A DNA stretch of 64,000 nucleotides. Origin: Hungatella hathewayi (lineage in GTDB: Bacteria; Bacillota; Clostridia; Lachnospirales; Lachnospiraceae). The stretch covers positions 6,800,489 through 6,864,488 of the forward strand of contig CP102274.1 in NCBI GenBank assembly GCA_025149285.1, read 5' to 3'. Within the stretch, counting starts at the first letter, position 1. The number at the start of each line of letters is the position of its first letter. Both the position numbers and the translations under genes were made by a program. Of the stretch, positions 32,147-40,179 are shown piece by piece. Below the pieces are notes generated by a model. The model did not search any database, was not told the DNA's origin, and saw nothing but the letters and a program-made list of their open reading frames with translations.

Positions 32147-34327
32147 CTACTCCGTCCCCGTCTGCCACGCGTCCCTCTTCTTCACCCATAAAGCCCACAG
32201 GATACTGGCAATGCACACCGAAGAAAAACAGCCGCTGACAATTCCAAACAGCATAGGAAGAGAAAATTCAAAAATGGAAGGTATCTGGTAATACCATGAC
32301 ACTGCCACCAGAATCAGCACACCGATTACGGTTGTCACGGACGTATAGACAGACCGGGACAGACTCTGGGATACGCTCATATCCACTAACCAGAATATAT
32401 CCTTCCCTTCCCCCTTCCTCATATTTTCCCGTATCCTGTCATAAATAACAATAGTGTCATTGATGGAATACCCAATGATCGTAAGCACCACCGCCACAAA
32501 TGCGTCATTCAGAGGAATCGCAAAAACAAGGAACACGCCAAACACAATCAGCACATCATGTACCAGCGCCGCCATGGCCGCCAGCCCCGCGGAAAGCCCG
32601 GACAGAATCGAGAACCTAATCCATACATACAGAGTAATCAATACTGCCGCAAGTCCCATAGCGATTATAGATCGGTTTAACGCCTGCTGCCCGATATAGG
32701 GCTGGACAGAATACGTCTCCGAGAGCTCCGCGTTCATTTCTCCATATTCTCTGTGAATCAGATCCGTGGCCTGCTTCTGTTCCTGCGGGCTGATACCTTC
32801 CTTTCCGGCAAACGTAACAACCATGGACTGCCTTCCCTGTCCATCCTCCCTGGTAAACTGGACGCTCACATTTCTTCCAAGCGCTTCTCCCAGGGATGAT
32901 GCCAGCCGTTCCGAATCCGTTTCCTCCTGAATCTCATATTTCAGTGTCGTTCCCCCGGTAAACTGGGTGTCCAAGCTCACGCCATTTCTGGCAAGTCCAA
33001 GGAAACCTAAAAACAGGGCCGCCGCCGATATGGACAGCCAGACCTTTCTGTGCTTCATAAACTGGTAGATCCGCTGTTCTTTCTTATAACGGAACCAGCC
33101 TGGAGAGGAAAAACAGCCCTCCTTCACCAGGGACAGCAGAACCACCTTTGAATAGTACACTCCAATTACAACATTGATAATAATACCGGCCAGTAGCGTA
33201 TAACCAAAGCTAAGCATAGGACCTGAGCCGAAAATCATCAGAATGACTGCCACAATAGCGCTGGTAATGTTGCCGTCCATCACGGAACTGTAGGCCCGCT
33301 TATACCCGGCAAGAACCGCGTCCCTTAAAGAAGATCCATCTCTTAATTCCTCACCGATTCTTTCATTGATAATTACATTTGCATCCACCGCCATTCCCAG
33401 AGACAGGATAATACCCGCGATACCAGGAAGTGTCAGTGTATATTGGGGGACTGAGATGGCTAAAAGCTGCAGGCACATCTGAAAAGCCATTCCAAGGCAG
33501 GCCACAAAACCCGGAAGCCGGTATTTTATCACCATAAAGATACAGAGTAATACAAATGCCGCAATCCCGGCTCCCATCATGATATCCAGGGCGGCCGATC
33601 CCAGCGAAGGGCTGATTGTGCTGAAATTCCGGGTCGCCATAGAGTAAGGAAGGGCGCCCGCGTTGATTTTGTCAGACAGCTCCTTCGCCTCCCCATAGCT
33701 TTCCATTCCGTCAATAATAGCATTCCCGCCCGTAATCCGGTCCTTTACCACTGGGTTTGAGATCATGACATCATCCATAAATATCCCCATGCGCTGACCG
33801 GTCAGCTTCCCTGTGGCGTCCTCAAACTTCTTTGCCCCCTCCTCTGTAAAGTGGAGTTCCACGGCATACTGCTTTAATCCGGTTCCGCCGCTTTCCACAG
33901 GGCTGCTGGTAGAGACGTCCCTTCCTTCCAGCATGATATTTCCCGCCTCGTCGCGGAACGTCAGATTCGCCATTTCTCCCAGTTCTGCAATGGCTGCTTC
34001 CGGGTTAAACTGTGTCTCCCCTGATTTCCATGGAAAGCGGACAATCACATATCCCCGGTCGATGTCCGCCGTGACCTCCCTGTCCAGAATATTTTTATCA
34101 TCCAGCCTGGATTCCATGATGTTGCGGGCAGCCGTGACCTCTGCCTCCGTGGGAGCGCGGTCTAGGCCCACCGGCTCAAAAACAGCCTCCACACCGCCGC
34201 GGATATCAATGCCAAACCTCATATCCCTGGCACCTTTTATCTCGTCCCCCAGCCCAAACCATACAACGGCAGCACTTATAACCAGCAGCAACAGCATAGC
34301 CGCCAGACTCTTTCTTCCAGGTTTCAT
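32147..34327 (-). CDS. secDF: protein translocase accessory subunit SecDF (fused)
   Basis: A 726-residue SecD-SecF fusion that uses the ion gradient to help protein export through SecYEG. The SecD half has the first membrane helix, FGIDIRGGVEAVFEP (about 37-51), a periplasmic P1 domain and the conserved LSLGMAVDANVIINERIGEELRDG (TM4 aspartate). The SecF half starts near residue 430 with LDTQFTGGTTLKYEI and contains VVLTIIGYSINDTIVIYDRIREN. Start ATG overlaps the Na/Pi gene stop by four bases. It is the last gene of a four-gene operon led by the P-type ATPase, an unusual place for secDF. Confidence 0.93.
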   Translation of the reverse strand: MKPGRKSLAAMLLLLVISAAVVWFGLGDEIKGARDMRFGIDIRGGVEAVFEPVGLDRAPTEAEVTAARNIMESRLDDKNILDREVTADIDRGYVIVRFPWKSGETQFNPEAAIAELGEMANLTFRDEAGNIMLEGRDVSTSSPVESGGTGLKQYAVELHFTEEGAKKFEDATGKLTGQRMGIFMDDVMISNPVVKDRITGGNAIIDGMESYGEAKELSDKINAGALPYSMATRNFSTISPSLGSAALDIMMGAGIAAFVLLCIFMVIKYRLPGFVACLGMAFQMCLQLLAISVPQYTLTLPGIAGIILSLGMAVDANVIINERIGEELRDGSSLRDAVLAGYKRAYSSVMDGNITSAIVAVILMIFGSGPMLSFGYTLLAGIIINVVIGVYYSKVVLLSLVKEGCFSSPGWFRYKKEQRIYQFMKHRKVWLSISAAALFLGFLGLARNGVSLDTQFTGGTTLKYEIQEETDSERLASSLGEALGRNVSVQFTREDGQGRQSMVVTFAGKEGISPQEQKQATDLIHREYGEMNAELSETYSVQPYIGQQALNRSIIAMGLAAVLITLYVWIRFSILSGLSAGLAAMAALVHDVLIVFGVFLVFAIPLNDAFVAVVLTIIGYSINDTIVIYDRIRENMRKGEGKDIFWLVDMSVSQSLSRSVYTSVTTVIGVLILVAVSWYYQIPSIFEFSLPMLFGIVSGCFSSVCIASILWALWVKKRDAWQTGTE

Positions 34328-35988
34328 AATTTCTCCTTTTCACTTACAGGGAGCCGGTCCGTCTCCTCCAGGCCGGCCCAGGCGCGTGCTATATTTAATA
34401 CATGATCTCCAATCCTCTCAAAATCCGTCAAAATTTCTGAATACAGAATGGAAGTCTCAACATGGCAGGTTCCCACGCCCATACGTTCCATCTGGTTCAA
34501 CCGGTACAAAGCTGCCTTATCATCAATCTCCTGCTCCAGCAGAGCGGCTTCCTCCGCCAGATAGCCCGAAGCAATATAATCCGCGTTGCAGAGCAGCCGC
34601 AGGGCGCACCTGCAGGACTGCCTCATTTCCGCCAACTCGTCCGACGCCTGATCTGACAGCTCCAGTTTCCGGTCCATCATGTTTTTGGCATATCCCGCCA
34701 GATTTTTTGCGTGATCTCCGATACGCTCTATGTTGCCGATAACCGTGAACATGTGGCGCAGGGCTTCCACCTCAGCCGGGGAATGCTCTGCCTGGAGAAC
34801 CTTTGAGATTTTCCGCGACAGCCGTGCATTCAGCAGGTCGATTTCTTCCTCCCGCTCCAGGATTTTTTCCAATTCCGCCTCGTCCCTGTCCCCGAATGTC
34901 AGAAAGCCCTTGTCCACATTTTCCGCAGCCAGGGAAAGCATCCGCCCGATATCCTCCTTCAACTGTTTTCTGGCAATTACCGATACCCCCAGCACATGCT
35001 CTGACTCCAGCAGATCCTCAAACCAGCGTTCCTCCTCCGCCTTTCCCATGGCCTTATCAGGCAGAAGCCTTCCTGCCAACTGGGCAAGCTGTGCTCCAAA
35101 TGGCAGCAGCAAAAGCGTTGTCACAATATTAAACAGCGTGTGCATGTTGGCAATCTGCGCCGCAGGATTATGTGGCGTAAAACTTCCCACCAGGCCTGTA
35201 AGCGGCCAAATGATACAGACAGCCGTAAATACAGCTGTTCCGATTACATTAAACAACAGATGGATCAGAGTCGCCCTCTTTGCGTCACGGCTCGCTCCAA
35301 TAGAAGCAAGCGCCGCCGTAATGCAGGTTCCTATGTTCTGTCCAAACAGCACAAACACCGCGCTGTCTAAACCGATCAGACCACTGACAGCCAACGCCTG
35401 GAGGATTCCCACGGAAGCGGAGGAGGACTGAATGATGGCTGTAAAAACAGCTCCGGCCAAAATTCCGAGCAGCGGATTTGAGAACCGGGTCATAAGGTTG
35501 ACAAATGCCTCCGATTCACGCAGAGGAACCATGGCCTCCCCCATCATGCCCATGCCGATAAACAGGATTCCCAAACCAGCAATAATACCTCCGGCAAACT
35601 GGGTCTGTTTCCTTTTAACAAAAAGTGCCAGCGCCACGCCAATAAAAGTAATGAGCGGGGCCAATTCACCAATATCAAGAGCTATCAGCTGCCCGGTGAC
35701 AGTAGTTCCGATATTCGCTCCCATAATAATCCAGACTGCCTGCCTAAGCGTCATAAGTCCGGAATTGACAAAGCCCACCACCATTACCGTTGTGGCGGAA
35801 GAGGACTGAATCACCGCCGTAATGCCGGCGCCCACACATACCCCTAAAAAGCGGTTGGCTGTCAGGCGTTCCAGAATATGCTTCATACGGCTGCCGGCCG
35901 CCGCTTCCAGATTGACGCTCATCATCTGCATACCATATAAAAACAGCGCCAAACCGCCCAATAATCCAAAAAACATTCCCATACTCAT
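34324..35988 (-). CDS. Na/Pi cotransporter family protein with PhoU domain
   Basis: A 554-residue protein with two Na_Pi_cotrans repeats containing the hallmark QSSSATTVMVVGFVNSGLM (about 60-78) and QSSSASVGILQALAVSGLI (about 188-206), and a C-terminal PhoU-like helical domain (about 335-545). Relatives import phosphate with Na+ or act in phosphate export and control; the PhoU part probably tunes activity. The start overlaps the AI-2E gene stop by one base, and secDF follows with a four-base overlap. Confidence 0.9.
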   Translation of the reverse strand: MSMGMFFGLLGGLALFLYGMQMMSVNLEAAAGSRMKHILERLTANRFLGVCVGAGITAVIQSSSATTVMVVGFVNSGLMTLRQAVWIIMGANIGTTVTGQLIALDIGELAPLITFIGVALALFVKRKQTQFAGGIIAGLGILFIGMGMMGEAMVPLRESEAFVNLMTRFSNPLLGILAGAVFTAIIQSSSASVGILQALAVSGLIGLDSAVFVLFGQNIGTCITAALASIGASRDAKRATLIHLLFNVIGTAVFTAVCIIWPLTGLVGSFTPHNPAAQIANMHTLFNIVTTLLLLPFGAQLAQLAGRLLPDKAMGKAEEERWFEDLLESEHVLGVSVIARKQLKEDIGRMLSLAAENVDKGFLTFGDRDEAELEKILEREEEIDLLNARLSRKISKVLQAEHSPAEVEALRHMFTVIGNIERIGDHAKNLAGYAKNMMDRKLELSDQASDELAEMRQSCRCALRLLCNADYIASGYLAEEAALLEQEIDDKAALYRLNQMERMGVGTCHVETSILYSEILTDFERIGDHVLNIARAWAGLEETDRLPVSEKEKL

Positions 35989-37076
35989 TACTTTTCCTCC
36001 GCCATCTTAAATAATTTTATTGCTCCCTTTTCATTCAAGTGGCGCAGCAGGGAAATCCCGATTGGAAAACCAAACAGCCCCAGGACGCCAAACAACTGGG
36101 CGCCCACGAACATACCCGCCAGGGTCACAACCGGATGAACCCCGATCTGGCTGCCGACAATCTTTGGCTCTAATATATTGCGGACCACTGTAACAAACAG
36201 ATAAACCAGCAAAAGTCCCAGCGCCAGCGGATAATCTCCCTGCAGCGCCGTAAGGATAGTCCACGGGATCATAATGCCTCCGGTTCCCAATACCGGAAGA
36301 ATATCAAAGAGGGCAATTAAAAACGCAATTAAAACTGAATTTTTTACGCCAATGACAGACAGTCCTACTGCCAGCTCCACAAACGTAATCGTCATAATCA
36401 GCGCATAGGACCGGATACATACAAGCAAAGTGCCTACCACATATTCTTTGATCTGGAAAAATACATCTTTTGCTTTCCCATCAAGCTGCATCAGACAAAA
36501 TCCCGTCAGCCGGTGGTAATCCAAAGCAATGAAAAACGTAGAAATAATCATGAGCAGGATTTCAATAAATAAGCCTGGCAGGGAAGAGGCAATCCCAGAG
36601 ATATGCCCCATGGCGTCCATGGACAGGCCGGAAACCATCTGCCCCGCCGACTGGACGAACTGAGTTTCCAGTTCCATAAAGGCAGCCAGGAGTGTGTTGT
36701 CTACCCGGAAAATCGACTGCTCGAAGCTGTCAAACAGGCTGATTAAAGCAGGTTCTACATAATATGCGTAAATACCGGGCAGATTGGCTGTAAGTTCCTT
36801 TGCTGCGGACAAAGCCTTGACACCCAACAGAAATATTAAAAATCCGATGGTGCTGTAAAACAACAGCACCACCAGAATAGCCGCTGGCTTCCAGTTTAAG
36901 CGAAGCTTTCCTGACACAAATCCAATCGGGCCTTTTAAAACCCACGCAATCAGGAATGCCGCCACAAACGGGGAAAGCATGGACAAGCCATATTTTAAAA
37001 CCGTAAAAGCCATTAAAAACAAAATTGAAAAATAAGCAAAATGGATAATGAATGCTCTCCTCTTTTCTGTTTTCAT
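35988..37076 (-). CDS. AI-2E family transporter (YtvI-like)
   Basis: A 362-residue membrane protein of the AI-2E/UPF0118 family. Hydrophobic pairs near the start, a long amphipathic middle and the C-terminal FDILPVLGTGGIMIPWTILTALQGDYPLALGLL followed by EPKIVGSQIGVHPVVTLAGMFVG and LGLFGFPIGI are the family's marks. Members include Na+/H+ antiporters, so a role in ion balance is more likely than export of AI-2. It follows the P-type ATPase by 22 bases, with AGGAGG before ATG. Confidence 0.88.
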   Translation of the reverse strand: MKTEKRRAFIIHFAYFSILFLMAFTVLKYGLSMLSPFVAAFLIAWVLKGPIGFVSGKLRLNWKPAAILVVLLFYSTIGFLIFLLGVKALSAAKELTANLPGIYAYYVEPALISLFDSFEQSIFRVDNTLLAAFMELETQFVQSAGQMVSGLSMDAMGHISGIASSLPGLFIEILLMIISTFFIALDYHRLTGFCLMQLDGKAKDVFFQIKEYVVGTLLVCIRSYALIMTITFVELAVGLSVIGVKNSVLIAFLIALFDILPVLGTGGIMIPWTILTALQGDYPLALGLLLVYLFVTVVRNILEPKIVGSQIGVHPVVTLAGMFVGAQLFGVLGLFGFPIGISLLRHLNEKGAIKLFKMAEEK

Positions 37077-37098
37077 ACGTTACCTCCTCGTATAGAAA

Positions 37099-39762
37099 TC
37101 ATCGTTTCTCCCTTTTCCTGGCGCGTTTCACCCACTTCACAGCCTCCATCTGAACAATGGACAGGATAGAAAGCCCCATAACGGTGAGCCACTGGGTTCC
37201 GGTTAAATAGGTCAGCCGGAAAGCGCTCTGCAGAGACGGGATAAACAGGATACATGCCATCAGACCGGCCGATACCAGGAACGATACAACCAGCCACGGG
37301 TTCGGCCCCTCCGCCCTCACCCAGATAGGTTCTGTGTTGGAGCGCTGGTTAAATGCACGAAGCATCTGAGAAATTGCCAGCACACTGAAAGCCATGGTCT
37401 GGCCTGTGGTATGGCTGCTCTGATCCGCTCCGATAAAGTACGCGGCGATTGTCATAGCCGCCACGAAAATTCCCTGTCGTATCACTCTGGCAATCAAATC
37501 GCGTTCAAACAAGGTTCCCGCCTTGACCGGCTTATGCTTCATAATATTTTTGCTTGCCGGGTCAACGCCCAAAGCCAGAGCCGGCAGTGTAGCGGTCGCT
37601 AAGTTTACCCAGAGTATATGAACGGCCAGAAGCGGAGCTTCCCAGTTAAATAAGGTTGCCAGAAACAAGGTTGTGATTTCCGCAATATTTCCCGCCAGCA
37701 AAAACTGGATTACCTTCTGGATATTCCGGTATACGCGGCGCCCTTCTTTGATTGCATAGGCAATCGTGGTGAAACTGTCGTCCAGGAGAATCATATCAGA
37801 CGCTTCCTTTGCAACGTCCGTTCCTGTGCGTCCCATCGCCACACCAATATCTGCTGCTTTTAACGCCGGGGAGTCGTTTACGCCGTCACCCGTCATTGCA
37901 GCCACTTCGCCGTTCCTCTTTAAGGACTGGATAATGCGGAGTTTATCCGCCGGAGACACTCTTGCGAATACCGTGGCGTGTTCTACCGCCTGGTCCAGTT
38001 CCTCCTCACTCATGGCAGACAAGTCCTCACCCGATATTACGGTATCGCCATTCTGCCAGATGGAAAGCTCCTTCGCAATGGCAAGAGCGGTTACCTTATG
38101 GTCTCCCGTAATCATAATGGTGCGGATACCGGCGTTCCGGCAGGTCCGTACAGATTCGGCTACCTCTTTCCTTGGCGGGTCAATCATACCGGCCACGCCG
38201 ATAAAGGTCATATCAAACTCAATATTTTCTTCTTCGTCCTCCGGCAGATGTTTCAGGGTTTTCACGGCAAATCCCAGCACTCGCAAGGCTTTTTGTGACA
38301 TGGAATCACACATATCCTGAATCTGCCTGATATCGGTCTGCGTAATCGGACGCACACCCCGGGAAGTCAGCATACCCGTACACAAAGGCAGCATTTCGTC
38401 CACAGCGCCTTTTGTATAGGAAACCAGCTTCTGATTAATTTCATGAACGGTGGACATCCGCTTTCTCTCCGAATCAAAGGGCTGCTCAAACAGCCTGGGG
38501 TACGTTTCTTCCAATTCTTCATGGTCTATCCCAAATTTCTGTGCCAGGAAAATCAAGGCCCCCTCCGTGGGGTCTCCGATGATTTCTCCCTTGTGATCCG
38601 GGTCCAGACTCGCGTTGTTACAAAGCGCTCCAGCGTAAACCAGCTCCCGGTAAACGTCCGGGTGCTCTTTGTCCGCACATTCAACCGCTGTCGTTGTCCC
38701 CGCTTCAAAATCCCCGTTCACCGCAATCTGGGTGACGGTCATCTGGTTTAGGGTCAGGGTTCCTGTCTTATCGCTGCAAATTACCGTGGCGCTGCCCAGT
38801 GTTTCCACCGCCGGCAGCTTCCGGATTAAGGCGTTCTGCTTAGCCATTCTCTGGACACCCAGAGCCATGACAATCGTTGCCGTGGCAGGCAGTCCCTCCG
38901 GGATAATAGAAATTGCCAGAGATATAGCCACCAGAAACTGGGGAATCAACGGCCTTCCGTAAAAAGCGCCGATTGCAAAGATAAGGGCGCAGACAATGAT
39001 ACCCACCACGGTGAGGGTCTTACCCACCGCGTTCAGCTTTCTCTTTAACGGGGTATCCAGCTCATCCTGGTTTTCCAGAAGCCCTGCAATATTGCCGACC
39101 TCTGTACTCATACCGGTTGCCACCACCACGCCGGTTCCGTGGCCGTAGGTCACGATAGAGGAGGTATAGGCCATATTGGCCCGGTCTCCCAGCACACATT
39201 CCTGCGGCATAATCTCCTTGGCGTCCTTTTCCGATGGAACGGACTCCCCGGTGAGTGACGCCTCCTGTATTTTCAAATTCGCTGATTCGATTAACCGTAA
39301 GTCAGCCGGAACCATTGCCCCATCATCAATCAGGACGATATCTCCGACAACCAGTTCGCTGGCCGGCACAATACTTTCCTCTCTCTGGCGCAAAACCCTG
39401 GCGTTAGGCGCGCTCATCTGTTTCAATGCTTCGAGGGAGCTTTCCGCCTTCTTTTCCTGTACAATTCCGATTACCGCATTGATAATTACAATCGTCAGTA
39501 TGACGATTGCCTCCGTCCATTCTGAAAGCACGGCGGAGAAAACAGCGGCGCCAATTAAAATCAGCACCATGGGATCGGTAATCTGGCTCTTAATCATCTG
39601 CCAGATGGTTTTTTTCGGTTTCTGACGCAGTTCATTGCGCCCGAAGCGGGCCAGCCTTTCGGCAGCCTCGGCATCGCTGAGCCCTTCTTCAGAGGTGTGT
39701 AACGCTTTGTAAATTGCCTCCGGCTCTGTTGCGTGCCAAGGCAGTCGCTTGTGATTTTCCAT
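37099..39762 (-). CDS. P-type ATPase, Ca2+-transporting type (PMCA/SERCA-like)
   Basis: An 887-residue P2-type ATPase. Visible are LTGESVPSEKDA (actuator domain), IPEGLPATATIVMALGVQRMAKQNALIRKLPAVETLGSATVICSDKTGTLTLNQM with the phosphorylated Asp near residue 335, and MTGDGVNDSPALKAADIGVAMG in the hinge. The IPEGLPA motif in M4 matches Ca2+ pumps of the PMCA/SERCA group; Mg2+ or Na+/H+ specificity cannot be excluded. AGGAGTGG precedes ATG. It leads the operon ATPase, AI-2E, Na/Pi, SecDF and lies behind leader peptide 2 and an attenuator. Confidence 0.92.
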   Translation of the reverse strand: MENHKRLPWHATEPEAIYKALHTSEEGLSDAEAAERLARFGRNELRQKPKKTIWQMIKSQITDPMVLILIGAAVFSAVLSEWTEAIVILTIVIINAVIGIVQEKKAESSLEALKQMSAPNARVLRQREESIVPASELVVGDIVLIDDGAMVPADLRLIESANLKIQEASLTGESVPSEKDAKEIMPQECVLGDRANMAYTSSIVTYGHGTGVVVATGMSTEVGNIAGLLENQDELDTPLKRKLNAVGKTLTVVGIIVCALIFAIGAFYGRPLIPQFLVAISLAISIIPEGLPATATIVMALGVQRMAKQNALIRKLPAVETLGSATVICSDKTGTLTLNQMTVTQIAVNGDFEAGTTTAVECADKEHPDVYRELVYAGALCNNASLDPDHKGEIIGDPTEGALIFLAQKFGIDHEELEETYPRLFEQPFDSERKRMSTVHEINQKLVSYTKGAVDEMLPLCTGMLTSRGVRPITQTDIRQIQDMCDSMSQKALRVLGFAVKTLKHLPEDEEENIEFDMTFIGVAGMIDPPRKEVAESVRTCRNAGIRTIMITGDHKVTALAIAKELSIWQNGDTVISGEDLSAMSEEELDQAVEHATVFARVSPADKLRIIQSLKRNGEVAAMTGDGVNDSPALKAADIGVAMGRTGTDVAKEASDMILLDDSFTTIAYAIKEGRRVYRNIQKVIQFLLAGNIAEITTLFLATLFNWEAPLLAVHILWVNLATATLPALALGVDPASKNIMKHKPVKAGTLFERDLIARVIRQGIFVAAMTIAAYFIGADQSSHTTGQTMAFSVLAISQMLRAFNQRSNTEPIWVRAEGPNPWLVVSFLVSAGLMACILFIPSLQSAFRLTYLTGTQWLTVMGLSILSIVQMEAVKWVKRARKREKR

Positions 39763-39824
39763 ATAGGAAAGACCACTCCTTTCTTTTTGAGATATTATTA
39801 GTTATTTATTCTAAGTCAGAAGAC

Positions 39825-39870
39825 AAAAAGACATAGCCCGCGCTTTTATAAAACAACGCAGGTTATGCCT
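39825..39870 (-). terminator. attenuator terminator in the P-type ATPase leader
   Basis: Minus-strand GGCATAACCTGCG pairs with CGCGGGCTATGTC, followed by TTTTTGTC. The stem begins three bases after the leader 2 stop codon, and it is closely similar to the stem at 29318-29362. Confidence 0.85.
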
Positions 39871-39872
39871 TT

Positions 39873-39944
39873 TATGTACTGAAGCTTATTCGATTGTTTA
39901 TATTACTATAACTTCGGGCAGCGTCGCTATCGGCGTCGTCCATA
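39873..39944 (-). CDS. leader peptide 2 (MDDADSDAAR type), upstream of the P-type ATPase
   Basis: A 23-codon ORF, ATG 39944 to TAA 39873, with AAAGGA twelve bases upstream. It starts MDDADSDAARSYSN; the first nine codons are identical to leader 1. The stop codon lies three bases before the terminator stem, so a ribosome at the stop would cover the 5' arm. Downstream of the terminator a similar AT-rich stretch leads to the ATPase gene. Confidence 0.7.
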
Positions 39945-39995
39945 TAGATTTAAGTTCCTTTCTGAAATAAAAATATGTTTATGTGTTTTATTGGC

Positions 39996-40024
39996 ATTAT
40001 ATGAGCGAGGGCATCTCCTGTCAA
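39996..40024 (-). promoter_or_regulatory. promoter of leader 2 / P-type ATPase operon
   Basis: Minus-strand TTGACA and TATAAT with a 17-base spacer (coordinates within one base). The stretch GTTGACAGGAGATGCCC is almost the same as at the uppP leader promoter. Confidence 0.88.
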
Positions 40025-40113
40025 CAGGGATGATTCAATTTTAACAAATATTTAATACTTGCTATTCTAAGAAACTTATTAAAAAGACAGAATCCCTGAT
40101 TCCATAAAACACA

Positions 40114-40160
40114 TTGACCAGGTAGGTTGTGCCATTATATAATGTCAGTATTTACTGACA
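40114..40160 (+). promoter_or_regulatory. promoter with perfect palindrome before the diguanylate cyclase gene
   Basis: TTGACC (40114-40119), 18-base spacer, TATAAT (40138-40143). Immediately after it lies the perfect palindrome TGTCAGTATTTACTGACA (40143-40160), at the expected transcription start, where a dimeric repressor could block transcription. Confidence 0.7.
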
Positions 40161-40179
40161 CATTGGACAGGAGACTACA

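Noticed and set aside
34730..35431. 233-codon open frame on the plus strand
   Set aside because: It is antisense to the Na/Pi cotransporter gene and has a Ser/Pro-rich translation typical of a shadow frame.
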